Shown here piece by piece: positions 39,947 through 58,126 of a DNA stretch of 64,000 bases. Under the pieces are notes generated by a model. That model searched no databases and was not told where the DNA came from. It worked only from the letters and a program-made list of their open reading frames with translations. Both the position numbers and the translations under genes were made by a program. Source of the stretch: Blastocystis sp. Blastoise. Lineage: Eukaryota; Sar; Bigyra; Opalinata; Blastocystidae. Every line of letters starts with the position of its first letter. Position 1 is the first letter of the stretch. The stretch is taken from the NCBI GenBank assembly GCA_039096225.1, contig JBBPEB010000021.1:434001-498000 (forward strand), read 5' to 3'.

Positions 39947-40730
39947 AATATATTAATAAACAGAAACATTATGCCTTTTATCGTAAAATACTAGGTTTAA
40001 TCATTGTTAGTTTACATAAAAACTAAACACAAAGCCTAATTTATTTTTATTACATTGTTTCTTATATTATATAAATATAAGTGGTTTTGTGACATAATAT
40101 TTACTTATTTGTATATGACAAAAATAATAATAATTGAAAAAAACACGTAGTCATTATTGAAGAAATGACTGTGAATTTAATTTATATTGTTAACAGATAT
40201 TCAGTGTAATATTCAAACATAAAAAAGAAATAAAAATTGCTATAAATAAGTAATTGTTATGTGTTTAATACCTTATAATGATGAAATGGTATCTGATAGA
40301 ACGATAAGAGACTATGAAAACAATTGGGTATATGAATAAAGTGACAAATAGTGATATATCTTATAATGAGTTTCAACCAAGTGTCTTTGGATTTCTATGA
40401 ATTGCACAATTTTTGATCAAGTAACGTTTTTCTTACGCTTCCACAAACTAATAATAATAGATTTCACTGTGTTAGTTAGTAATTATTAGTAGAGAGTCAT
40501 GAAAATAATTATATATTGTATGCATTTTGATACATATCATTTGGCAAACACAAAAATAATGCTAATATATTTGACTTACACCATTACTATAAACAAAGAA
40601 ACTTCTTTAAAAATATTCCTTTTTTTACTGGAAATTTTTGAAAATGCCCTTTTGTTGTAGAAACTTTCATAAAATAGTTTTATTAGAAATACTTCTTCTA
40701 TTGATATATATTTTATAAAGATTTCCCTAG
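39947..40730. other. divergent intergenic region TLDc 2 / UBX
   Basis: 784 bp holding two promoters. Not repeat-rich; contains poly-A and poly-T tracts near both starts and no open frame of note. Confidence 0.5.
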
Positions 40731-43118
40731 ATGGATCCCTTAGCCGAATTTATTGGAATAACAGATGCTGATAGTGAAACAGCGAATTATTATTTAGAGA
40801 TGGCAGACTATGATGTGAATGCTGCTGTGTCTTTATATTTTGAAAACAATCAGCCTGCAACATCTGCAGTAGAATCTCCTAAATATGAGGATCCTAATGA
40901 CTATATGCGTAGTGATTCTCCTATACATGATTATAGTCCTTCTTATGATGATTCTTATGATTCACCTTCAGATAGGAAAGCTGCTGATGACCTTTACGAT
41001 TCGTATATATTTGATATAATTTATTTATTTTTGTCAAATTTTATAAGATTACAATTTTTATAATATATATTTATTTATAGTCAAGGTGTGTTAAAACCAA
41101 TAGAACAGAAAGTTGAACGACTTGTAGATAATAATGAAATGTTTGGTATATATTTATTTATAAGTTTTAAACGATGAATTGAATTGTTTAAAATAGAGTT
41201 ATTATTATTATTATTATTTATTTATATTTATTATTTAATATAGGCTTTCCGAATCAAGTTCAAATTAATTCAATTCCTTTTGAAGATTTTTCAAATATGA
41301 ATACTCATGATGGAGGTATATTATTATTTATTATTTATTATTTATTATTTATTATTTATAATTATTATTTATTATATATTATATATTATTTATTATATTA
41401 TGTTATTATTTATTATTATTTATTTATTATTTATTATTAATTATTTATTATTTATTATTTATAATTATTATTTATTATTTATTATTTATTATATTATGTT
41501 ATTATTTATTATTATTTATTATTTATTATTTATTATTTATTATTTATTATTTATTATTTATTATTTATTATTTATTATTTATTATTTATTATTTATTATT
41601 TATTATTTATTATTTATTATTTATTATTTATTATTTATTATTTATTATTTATTATTTATTATTTATTATTTATTATTTATTTTTTATTATTTATTATTTA
41701 TTATATATATTATTTATTATATATATTATTTATTATATATATTATTTATTATTTATTATTTATTATTTATTATTTATTATTTATTATTTATTATTTATTA
41801 TTTAATGCATATTTTTATAGGAATGGATGAATATTATAGAAGTCAATCTAGTTATTTATTTACAGGCACTATTAGTCAAGTATATATTATATATTATTAT
41901 TTTTTTTTATGTATTTAATATTATTTTTATTATATAGGCTCAAGAAAGTGCAAAGAAACAGAATAAAATATTACTTATTAACATATATGTATGAATATGA
42001 TAAACATATTATGATTTATTTATTTAATATATATATATGACCCAAGTGATTTTACAAAGACGTCAATAAACCGAAGTGTATTTGAAGATGAATGTATACA
42101 AGACTTATTAAGAGAATCATTCATTTTTTGTCAAGTATATATTTTTAGTATTATTATTTTTATTATTATTTTTAATATATATTTACATGTTTATTATTTT
42201 CAGTATATATTAAAATATTAATTATTATTGTATATATTATTATATTATATATATTAAACTATTATTATTATTATTCTATATGTCTATTATTATTATTATA
42301 TATAGTTGAATGGTACTACTCGTGAAGCTCAACAGATACTATCAGCTTATGGATATACCTCTCTTCCTGTAGTCTATTTCCTGTTCCCTCCTTACTGGAA
42401 TCTATTAAAACAATTACAAGTGTCATTTACTGCAGAAGATGTACTATTAGCTAGTATATATTATCATTATTATTATATAAGTTATTATTATTAACTAATA
42501 TATATATATTATTTATTATAAATTATTATTATTAACTAATATATATATATTATTTATAAATTATTATTATTAACTAATATATATATATTATTATCATATA
42601 AATTATTATCATAAAAATTATTATATTTCATTTCAATTATTATATTTATATATATATAGTGATTGAATCTTTAGAAATGGATACTTCTGGTTTTAGCGCG
42701 CCTTCTGCTAATGGCGGGCAAGATAATTATGAAGCTCCCCCTCTACCTGAAGACATGAATACATTTTTGAATATTCCCGCGGAAAATAAGAATAATACTC
42801 CAATAGATATTGATATAGATATGACTAAATATATCGATAGTGATGATGATAATAAATCAATTGATTCCAACAAAATTATTATTCCTCAAAGTGATACTAC
42901 TATTTCAAGTGTGTCACCTATGTCAACCAATGAAATTCAAGATGTAAAAGACACAAATAATCATAATACTTTTACTGTATATATATATATATTATTTTAT
43001 TTATATGCATTAATATATATATATATATATATAGTTACCAGAATGTCCTTCTATTCCATCAAATATACCTTCAAGTATATATAATAATATATATTATATA
43101 TAATAATAATATATGTTA

Positions 43119-43156
<38 letters not shown>

Positions 43157-43445
43157 TATGTTATGTCGTCTTCGATTACGATCACCTCAAGGAATGAAGA
43201 CAGTTTCTCTTCCTAAAACTTGGACTATATCACAATTATATGCATATACTGGGAAAATAGCTTTTCCTGAAAATAATAAACCTTTTTCTATAGCTGTTAA
43301 TAATAAGAAACTTAGTTTAGATGTATATATATATATATATATTATTATTATTATTATTTATTATTATATATTATCTATATAGGATCATTCTACGTTAGAA
43401 GACAATAAATTAAATGGAGTTGTTGTTTTTATTGAATATTTATAG
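40731..43445 (+). CDS. UBA-UAS-UBX protein (UBXN7/Ubx5-like)
   Basis: About 440 residues. An N-terminal UBA-like helix bundle (residues 1-45: GITDADSETANYYLEMADYD) binds ubiquitin in this family. The central UAS thioredoxin-like domain reads YLFTGTISQAQESAKKQNK, LLINIYDPSDFTKTSINRSV, then LSAYGYTSLPVVYFLFPP. A Ser/Asp-rich linker precedes a C-terminal ubiquitin-like UBX domain (LCRLRLRSPQGMKTVSLPK to GVVVFIEYL-TAG). Such proteins link p97/Cdc48 to ubiquitinated substrates. The classic FPR loop of UBX is not visible (AFPENNK instead), so p97 binding is uncertain. One intron (41316-41820) is a (TTATTTA)n array, and the intron after LLINIY lacks an AG where the frame requires the junction. Confidence 0.85.
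41321..41803. repeat. (TTATTTA)n heptamer array in UBX intron
   Basis: About 480 bp dominated by a 7-bp unit, unlike the trinucleotide arrays elsewhere. It sits fully inside an intron: splicing GATGGAG to GAATGGATG restores DGGMDEYY. The 203-codon open frame through it is an artefact. Confidence 0.9.
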
Positions 43446-43543
43446 TCTATAGTATATTTATATATATATATTTTGTGTTTTTTTATCAAGTTCTTAAATT
43501 TCAATGTATAATAAAAGTATGTTTTTTGTTTGTCTATAAGTTG

Positions 43544-43575
<32 letters not shown>

Positions 43576-43720
43576 TGCTAAAAAAATTACATGAAAGATC
43601 AAATAATGTAAAAAAATAATTTGTTATAAAAGACTTTAAAAAACTTATTAATAAAAATGTAATAATTGAATATATTTTATAATATTATTATATATATATA
43701 TATAAGGAAGAATACATAAA

Positions 43721-45667
43721 TTAATAATTCCATTTATATAAAGTAGGTAAAATAAGTCTATTAGAAGGATAATTTTCATATATAGTTTTATTATTTGGTT
43801 GATATATAGATGTTTCTAAATCAAAACTTTGACCAAATAAATGATCACCATCTTTTTCACGCTGATCCCATTTCGATAATAATGTCCCGTATCCACGTAA
43901 TATCTATATATATAATAGTATACATAATAGTATACATAATAGTATATATAATATAGAAATATATATACACTAATATAATCACTATATTCTTGAAGTTTTA
44001 ATTTATGTTGTTTTTCAAGAGATTTATAATTATCTACAGAAGTACGATATAATCCTTCAGAAGTAATAATTTGTTCTTCTTTAAATGAAATAAAAGCCAT
44101 ATATCCCAATATACGAGACATTTCTGTAGACTATATATATAAGTATAGATATGTATAATAATAATATATAATAATATAATAATATAATAATAATAAACAT
44201 TATTATAATAATAATTATCATATTACATATAAATAAATAAATATATTATATATATACTTGATTATCAACAACTTTTTCAGCAAGTTTCAGAGCTGATTTC
44301 AACATTTCACCACCTTCTTTTTTCATTCCTGTAAGAACAAGCATTTGTCCAAAATTTGTATATATATGAGAAACGAGAAGTATATCTCGAATTCTCTCTT
44401 TTGGAATAGTATTCTCAAGATCTATTCCTTGTAATACTACATATAATAAATATTTTTAATATAATAAATATTTTTAATATAATAAATATAATAAATATTT
44501 TTTAATATAATAAATCTTTTTAATGTAATAAATATAATAAATATAATAAATCTTTTTAATGTAATAAATATAATAAATATAATAAATAAAATAAATATAA
44601 TAAATATAATAAATATAATCAATATAATCAATATAATAAATATATAAACATACATAAATCTCTATACGAACATGCTTTCTTATATATACTCATAATCTCT
44701 TCTTCTTTCTCTTTATTTTTCATTTCTTTTTCTATTTCTATATTACTACTAATGCCTCTATATCTTTCATATTCTATACTAGCTAAATTATTATAATAAA
44801 TCATATTATAATAAGCAGGAAATGGTGATGTTGAAGCTATTGAAAGCATCTATATATATAACCATAATTAAAATCATAATATCATTAATAATAATAATAA
44901 TAATATACATATATATAATATATATAACCATAATTAAAATCATAATATCATTAATAATAATAATATATATATATATATATACATCATCATTATGAATAAA
45001 TAATTCTTTCTTATGGTCTTGACAATGATTTATATAATCAAATAATATATATGTAGAAAATAATTCTAAAGAGGCTTCTTTCTTTATATCTATTGATAAA
45101 CAATCATTTAATAATTGTTTTCCTTGATCAATTTCATTCTTTTCCACGAAAAAACGACTCATTGCAACTCGATTACCAATTTTTTCATGAATATTATCTT
45201 TATAAACAAAATAAGTATAATTCTATTAAAAATAATTATCTTTTTAATAAGATTTAAATATGTATAAAAAATATCCTTATAATTTCATCAAATTTACCTT
45301 GTTTTTCTCCATCAGCAAGAAGCGTCGGAATCATCTTCTTCATTTCATCCATTTTATTAGCTTCAAAATATGTCTCAAAGATATGACGATTCACAGCGTG
45401 AGACATAGGATTATGAGGACCACCAAAATTTTGAACAATATCTCCTACTCTGTTATATAATTGAAGAGCACTATCATAGGCACCTTTGGAACGAAATTGT
45501 CTAGCATCTTTCATTTCTTGAAATCCATTTTCTAATTCATTAGTAGCTTTTAATACTGGTGTCTCAGATAGTTGTTGGATTGTACTCATCATACGAATAG
45601 ATATTGATTTCGCATAAACAAGCTTTAATGAATTGAGTCCAAACTTATAAATAGTTTGCATCATCAT
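43721..45667 (-). CDS. helical-repeat (TPR-like) protein, probably mitochondrial
   Basis: About 330 residues in seven exons. The N-terminus MMMQTIYKFGLNSLKLVYAK and SISIRMM is basic, hydroxylated and acid-free, as in a mitochondrial presequence. The body is made of paired helices typical of TPR-type repeats: SKGAYDSALQLYNRVGDIVQ, RHIFETYFEANKMDEMKKMI, RFFVEKNEIDQGKQLLNDCL, RILGYMAFISFKEEQIITSE, with ILRGYGTLLSKWDQREKDGD near the end; last residues LYKWNY-TAA. I cannot assign an orthologue. It shares a 238-bp divergent promoter with the mitochondrial OGDH E1, which supports the location. Introns are TA/TAA-rich. Confidence 0.65.
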
Positions 45668-45905
45668 GATAAATCTTTAATACAAAGAAAAAACAAATAA
45701 AGTCAATTTTTCTTTTCTTTTCTTTTCTTTCGTGGAACTTTATCAATTTTGTCGCCAAAAGGAGAAATAAATCCAAGAAAACAACTTTATTTAGTAGTGT
45801 TTATTTCTCGAATATTTCGTCGTTAAACAAAAGAATAGATCAAGTAGACCCAATTCAATATTCCTTAAACAAAAATCTTTAGGATCTCCATTATGAAAAA
45901 AACAA
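45668..45905. promoter_or_regulatory. bidirectional promoter TPR protein / OGDH
   Basis: 238 bp between divergent starts. Contains a (TTTTC)n pyrimidine tract at about 45710-45730 and a GC-richer patch (TTTTGTCGCCAAAAGGAG, ATTTCGTCGTTAAAC). Both products appear mitochondrial, so shared control is plausible. Confidence 0.5.
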
Positions 45906-50576
<4,671 letters not shown>

Positions 50577-51164
50577 ATATCTGTTTTAATTAACTAATGT
50601 ATTTATTAAGATCAACAATAAAAATCATGTTATTGTTTGTCATTTTTCATTTTTCATTGTTTGTAGCACTTATTTGATGGTTATTTCCTATTTTTGTTTT
50701 TTTTAATTTATCATTTTTCAAATTATTTATTTAATTCAATTAAGATTAAAATAACGATGAATTTGTTTCCATATTTCATATCAATTTAGAGTAAAATATG
50801 AATTATATTCTTCAGTATTTGAAAATAATCCTAATTAAACAAGATAAAATACGTGTCACCCTTTTTCTATTAATTAGTTATGATCATCTATACGATATAG
50901 ATGAAAATGAAACAAAAGAAAAATGTTCATTTATTCACTTCATGTTATATAAAAATAAAAATCAAAATCATAATTCTTCTAAAACCTGTTATATCTTCAA
51001 CGCTCTATTTATATTGATTTTTAATGTTATTTTAATAGAAAAGTTTAAAACGATCTTTTTCTAAAAAGTATTTCTGTAAAATTTTGTTTTTATTTTTGAA
51101 AAAAATAAAAAATAATAATTTATTTTCTTCATATAAACATCTAAAACGTGTTTATTAACGTTGA
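50577..51164. other. spacer OGDH/EDEM3-like
   Basis: 588 bp with the OGDH 3' end and the promoter of the next gene. An 88-codon ATG open frame on plus at 50798-51064 (MNYILQYLKII...) has no recognisable similarity and background-like composition. I do not count it as a gene but it cannot be excluded. Confidence 0.45.
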
Positions 51165-51954
51165 ATGATGTTTAAGAGATATATTATTGTTGCTATTCTT
51201 TTGTGTATAACAATTTTAGCTGAGGAAGATGGATGTTTAAGTGACAAATTGTATGATATACATATATATGAATCTATATTATTAGTAAGGCAAGCATACA
51301 AGCAGGGCTAGGAACGAGAGTCTATTTATTCACACATCCAAAGACCAAAATGGTATGTTCTTTCTTATAATATTATGATATATTCTGTATATATAGACCT
51401 TCTCATTAGTACCATTTCGATCTGTTTCAGTGTCTACAAAAAATTCAGATAACACCAGTAATATGTTAATATATCAGTATTCTGAAACGGAAACATGTAG
51501 TGAACCATCAATTGTATGATATTATTATATATAATAAATATATTTATTTTTCTGTAGAATTCATATACAAGTATATTTACATATTATTCCGATTCTATTC
51601 AATATCCAACTATTCAAGTATTATAATATATGATTATTATATATATTATATTTTATTATATATATCTTATATATTGATTTTTATTATGTATTATTATACA
51701 TTATTCTTATATAATACTTATATACTACTATATATATTATTAAATAAAGGTTGAATATAAATGTTGTGACATATATTCCTGGTCAATGAGACCTTTAAAA
51801 GGAATAAATAAAATAATATCTACTGAATATAATACTGATTCTATTCATATTAATATGTGTACCTATTCTTTATGTGAGTATATATATGACTCAAATACAC
51901 CTCAAAAACCATTTTTTATACCCAAATTACCTCTTCAGATTCCTGTGAAAAATG

Positions 51955-51989
<35 letters not shown>

Positions 51990-53652
51990 GTTTTTTATTC
52001 TGCTCAGTTAATAATATATAAAATTATTAATTTTTTTAAAATAAATTATATATGTTATATTCATTATTTTTATTAAATATTTATTGTGTATATTCTATAT
52101 ATATATATATATATATATATAGGAAGACCGTTATTTATATATGAACAAAACTAAAGAAATGTTTTATTTTGGGTAATATATTCTATATATATTTATATTC
52201 TATATATATATAATCTATATATGTTTATTTTCTTTATATATATTTTATATATAGTATTCATTCTTATCTTCTTCATGCATTTCCCTCTTCGCAATTGGCG
52301 CCAATGACATGTGAATCTCACGTGTTTGATCCCTCTCCAATCCCCTTTTTAACGCTCATTGATTCGCTGGATACATATATAGTTATTCATGATTATGAAG
52401 GGTTTCGAAGAAATGTAGAGTTATTAGAGTATATATATATATTATTATTATATAAATATATATAAATATATATGTTATTATTATTATTATATAAATATTT
52501 ATATATTATTATTATTATATAAATATATATAAATATATATGTTATTATTATTATTATATAAATATTTATATATTATCTATATATTATGAATATTATTATA
52601 TATATATAGAGGTTTGAATAATTTTGATATTGATATAAATGTGAATGTGTTTGAGACAACGATTCGTGTTCTTGGAGGATTGCTAGCAGCACATTCACTT
52701 ATAATCAATAAAGATCTACACATATATAGTTCTATTTCTGTGTTACAATCTACTGAAGTTTATTATGTTCGTGACCGAGATAATAATTATAAATATAATA
52801 ATATATATACAAAAGTATATAAAGCTTATAAAAAAAACATAAAACGAGAAATTCGAGAAGCAGAAGCACGTGATAAGCGATCAATTAAAAACACTAAAAT
52901 ATATGCAGATACGTTTAAAGTATTATCAGAGCCAGCAAAAGAATCACCCTATGTATATAAGAATCATCTATTGGATCTTGCAGTCGATTTAGCCAATCGT
53001 TTGATGAAGGCGTTCGAATCCGTTACAAAGATCCCTTATGGTACTGTTAACTTACGTAATGGTGTTATTCCAGGAGTATATATAAATTTTATTTATTATT
53101 TATAATGAAAAATGTTTTATTCTATATTTATTATTTATAATGAAAAATATTTTATTATTTATATATTATTAGGAAACAACAGTTGTGTCTCTGGCTGGTT
53201 CCGGTAGTCTTCTATTAGAATTCGCTGAGTTATCAGTATTGACAAAAGATCTAAAGTATTATAAAGCAGCAAAAACAGCACTTGTTCAAATAATAACGAA
53301 TTCAAATGATATTGGTTTATATGGAAAACATTTGGATAATAAGAATAAACGATGGACTGAAGTATATATATATATATATATTTATTTTAATATAAACATT
53401 ATTATTATTTTAAATTATTCATTAAATATTAAATTTTATTATTATAATAATTATATATATTATGTTGTTAATATATATATATATATATAGATAACATCTT
53501 CTATTGGTAGTAATAGTGATAGTTTTTATGAATATTTATTAAAGGGGTATATATATACAAATGACCCTATATTATGGGACAGTTTTATACAATCATATTC
53601 AGCTATACAGACATATTCAAGAGTATATATAATAATAATTATTATTATTGTT

Positions 53653-53720
<68 letters not shown>

Positions 53721-56126
53721 ATTCTTCTCATTGGCATGGAATTGTGAATATGAAAATGCCGCGTCATATAACTAAATATTCTCATTCTCTTTCAGCATTT
53801 TTCAGCCAACTTCAGATAATGATGGGTGATTTATATAGTGCTAAAGAAACAATTGATTTATTTATGAATGTATATTTAAGGAATAATAATTATTTACCTG
53901 AACAATTTTCATTTCCTGAAGGTATCCCTTATCCCAAAGGAAATCAGTATATATATATATGTTATTATATTTATATTTATATTTATATTATATGTTATTA
54001 TATTTATATTTATATTTGAAAAAACATTTTGCTATTATACTTATACTTATTATACTTATTATTATTATACTTATTATACTTATTATTATTATTATATAGT
54101 TATTCTTTAAGACCCGAGTTAATAGAGAGCGTCATGTACTATGTAACGGCATCTAACGATACTCTTTATCAATATATAGCTCCTCTATATATAAATACTA
54201 TCGAATCAGCTAGAGTTAGAGTATATATATATATGTTATTTTTTTTTTATTATTATACTTATAATAGCATATTATTTTTATTTTTATACTTATTATCTTT
54301 ATTATTCTTATTCTTATTTTTATTATATTTATTAAACTCATTATATTTATTACTATACTTATATTTATTATTCTACTTATATCTATATATATACTAATGT
54401 ATATAGTGTGGTTATACTACTATACATAATGTTAATGACGGTCAACTCGAAAATGAAATGCCATCCTATGTATTAGCAGAAACAATCAAATATATATATC
54501 TTCTTCTCGATAATGTATATATATATATATTCTCAATGTTAAATGATACCTATATATATATATATATATATAGGATAATCCATTTATAACTTCACGATAT
54601 ATATATACAACAGAAGCTCATATAATAGATTTATATCAAATTGATAATCCTTATTTCTTTAAAGAAGTATATATATCTATATTTATTTATTATATATATA
54701 GACTGATGAACAGATATATAAAGAACTCCAATTTGGTTCTTCAGATTCCCGTGGGAATCAGTGCAATTCAATTTTTATATCAGATTCATTTTTAAAGAGT
54801 TATATGAATATGAATAATAATAATCTTTATAATAATAATTTTCCATTATATTGTCCAGTATATGATATATATTCTGAATATTATTTCAGTCAAATTAAAG
54901 ATAAAATAAATACGCCTTTTTCTACTTTATTTTATGATTATATAAAGAATATATATATAAATGAAAATGATACTCTTTTAATAGAGAAATTAAAACACCA
55001 ATTAATTCCCGTGAATAAACCTCAAAATGAATATTCGAGAACTCTATGGATTTCTCCAGAAATGATTGTGTCTCCATTATCGTTAGAATATCGTAAGGAA
55101 TTCAAACCGTTAAAAATGTTAAAGAATTATAATAATGAAACCATATATATATATTCAAATGACCATAATCATATATATGTACATAATCAAAAGTATATAT
55201 ATCTATTCTGTTTTTATTATACTAGGTGTTTCTTATATAAATATTTATATAATTATGTATATTATTAAAAATAAAACAAATATATTATATATATAGCAAA
55301 AATCAAACTTTTTTCTTTTTCTCAAAAAAAGAGCCAGTTCGATTTATGTTCCAAGATCCCTCACATACATATACACAATTATCTCTTATTCGTAATCAAA
55401 TCTATGATTGTTCGATATCATCATGTATATATATAATATATAATATATAATATATAATATATAATATATATTATATAGATACACATACCTATGCATGTAC
55501 TATTGTTTATAATCCTTTTTATTCTACATCTATAAGAGCATCACTAGTAGTTTTCCCCATTCAGTTATTTCCCGCCAATTCTTCATCTCCCGCCAATCAG
55601 ACTGATCCTCGATTAGGTAAGCTCTGTCATCCCCCGGATCCAAGATTAATACCCAATCATATTGCTGTATTAGTTACAAACACGTGCCCCTTGAAAGAAA
55701 CTCTTCTTTTTGTTTATGTATATATATATATATATTATTATTCGATATATATATATAAATATAATAAATATATAGAGAAATCGTGGAAAAATGTTAATAT
55801 TGATTGATCCTTTTTGTACAGATAATATGAATTATAAAACATATGAAATAATCTCTAGAACAGCAAATATTCCCGTGATTTTCATATGTGATTCCCAAGA
55901 ATTAGTATTCTATCGTTCTCTTCAATCTGGTATATATATATATTATATATATAATCTTTTACTATTTATATATAGATAGCGAGTTTACAATCGAATCTAA
56001 ACGAATTCAATTAGATTATAATGTATATATATATATATAATTCTTATACTCTATATAATATAGATAACATTAAGTAGCAATAATTTTATTCATATTCAAA
56101 ATGAACAATCAAATATTATTATATAA
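51165..56126 (+). CDS. EDEM3: EDEM3-like ER mannosidase-like protein (GH47 + PA)
   Basis: ERAD factor of the GH47 family that trims or recognises mannose on misfolded glycoproteins in the ER lumen. A signal peptide ([19 protein letters not shown]) is followed by about 200 residues with several cysteines that I cannot match to EDEM proteins. The GH47 domain starts at [19 protein letters not shown] and includes [107 protein letters not shown] and YIYTTEAH. After a charged insert (54710-55200), a protease-associated-type domain is suggested by [20 protein letters not shown] and [19 protein letters not shown], the EDEM3 arrangement. The end is EQSNIII-TAA, with no KDEL. About 1,000 residues and some 18 exons. 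Confidence 0.88.
53655..53718. repeat. (TA)n tract in EDEM3-like intron
   Basis: About 30 TA units ending directly at the acceptor before [13 protein letters not shown]. Confidence 0.85.
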
Positions 56127-56607
56127 TAATATATTATTATTTTATTATTGAATACATATTTATCCATTATATAACATATATATATTTACATCCTTAAATA
56201 ATGATTTGTTTGCTATATATATACAAAAATTTTATGACTATATTAATAAAAATATAATAACAATTTTATTCTTTCACTATGAGGCTCTCCCGTGAATCCA
56301 AAAAGGAAATCTATGCCTTTTGTAGCTTTAGACAATTTCAGTATTTTTCAGCTAGACAAACTACCCAAGAATGTTTATAAATTTTTGTTGGGTATTTAGT
56401 TTTTGTTTCTTTATGATAAATTCCCACGAATAAAAAAATAATTTTTATCATTCACTATCAGCGATTTCCAGGATTAAAAATGGCACTCTTTCCCATTTTT
56501 TGTCATTTATTTAATCGTTGTATGAATGATAATATAAAATTAGTATAACAAAAGACAATAAATAATAATATAATAATTAAAACAATAATAAAAATAGAAA
56601 AATAAGA
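56127..56607. other. convergent spacer
   Basis: Downstream of the EDEM3-like gene. Holds two GC-rich half-palindromes (CTCTCCCGTGAATCC near 56286 and ATTCCCACGAAT near 56421) outside any recognisable exon. No gene seen. Confidence 0.5.
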
Positions 56608-57120
56608 TTATTTTTGTTGATTTTGAGTCAATTGAGAAGTATTTTGGGTCACTATATATATATAAATGATAGCAATGATAATAATAATGATAATAAATAA
56701 ATATATACCTTCATACCCACTTGTAGAATACCCCTTGAAGAAAAACCACAACTATAAAAATATATTGAATAAAAAATAATATAATATAACAATATACCTT
56801 CAACCACCAAACAGACTAGACCAAGAGAGACCTCATGAAGGACCTAGAACCTATAAAAAAATAAACGTAGTTAATTTGAAAAAAATAAAATATAATAAAA
56901 TACCTTCAGAACCAGGGAGTTGTTGACCAAGGAGACCTACAACAACACCTGAACCTATAGAAGATGATAATAATAATAACAAAGAGAATGCTAAAAATAT
57001 ACACCTTTAATACCACTAGATTTCTGATCACCTGGACTCCACAGGTCATGAGTTAACTTTAAAAAACCACGACCAATTACGACCTATTTGTATCTATTTG
57101 GATAGACCAGTAAGCCTATA
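56608..57120 (-). pseudogene. small-exon Gly-rich locus A, possibly decayed
   Basis: Five short exon-like blocks on the minus strand, each ending AAG before GTATAT or GTGTAT and starting after TATAG. The first two read in one frame: SPGDQKSSGIK, then GSGVVVGLLGQQLPGSE. The third (about 53 nt) has stops in all frames, and two of its TGA codons sit where GGA would continue a Gly-rich reading. The last gives VTQNTSQLTQNQQK-TAA. Either a decayed gene or a structure I have split wrongly. Locus B at 61529-61925 is similar. Confidence 0.4.
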
Positions 57121-57945
57121 TAGAATAAGATAAATAAAAAAATATTATATACATTTTATAATATATAAAATATAGTTGTAAATTAAATTAAATAAAAATA
57201 AATATGTGAAAAGATTTAATCTTAAAAACAAAGAGAAATTCCCCCTTCCAATTTATTTTTTGTATAATAAAGTTCTTTACAAAATCTGGGTTTCCAGGGG
57301 TTAAAACATTTTAAAATTTTCCCTTTTTCTCTTTTATAAAGTCTATTTGAATGTAAAATTGATTTATAAATGTATTATGTGTTTATGAACCTAAATTATT
57401 TTATTTCAACATGTTTAAGACTTATTAAAACAAAAATGTTGTTATTTTAACACATTATAATTCTAATTCAAAATATTTATCAGTTATATTATATCATAAT
57501 ATTTAATTTATAGAGTAAAGAGTATGAAGAATAAAAAAATATATATTTAATATAATTATTTATTAATATAAGAATTATAATTTATAAACTTTTATTTTAA
57601 ATATGTTTTATTAAAACGAATTATCGAATATTATAAGTGACTGAATAAAATTATTTTTTTGAAAGGTCATTAAGTTGCTTTAGACATAATAAAGAATGTA
57701 ATTTATTAAAATATAAAGTAGATTCATATTTTATCTCTTTCTTTCTATTATTTTAAAAGAATTCTATAAATATTATTATTGTTAAATACCACAAAACAAA
57801 AGGAGTAATATATAAATAATTAAAACATAAAAAATAGATAAAATAGATAATATATAGTATATATAGTAATATATCATTATAATATGAATATATATTAAAC
57901 TTCTTTCTATCCTATATATACATGATTTTAAAACTAGATATAATT

Positions 57946-57976
<31 letters not shown>

Positions 57977-58091
57977 TGATATATTGATATAGTATTATAA
58001 ATGTATATATACATTGGAAAGTTATCATTTTTTAAATATACAAAATAAATTATCCAAAATTCTATATAATAATAATAATAAAATAATAATA

Positions 58092-58126
<35 letters not shown>

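Noticed and set aside
41307-41918. 203-codon open frame of I, L, Y and F
   Set aside because: Reads a heptamer repeat whose unit cannot contain a stop in this frame; it spans an intron of the UBX gene.
50798-51064. 88-codon ATG open frame between OGDH and EDEM3-like genes
   Set aside because: No similarity, background composition and no splice or context support; kept as a note in the spacer entry.
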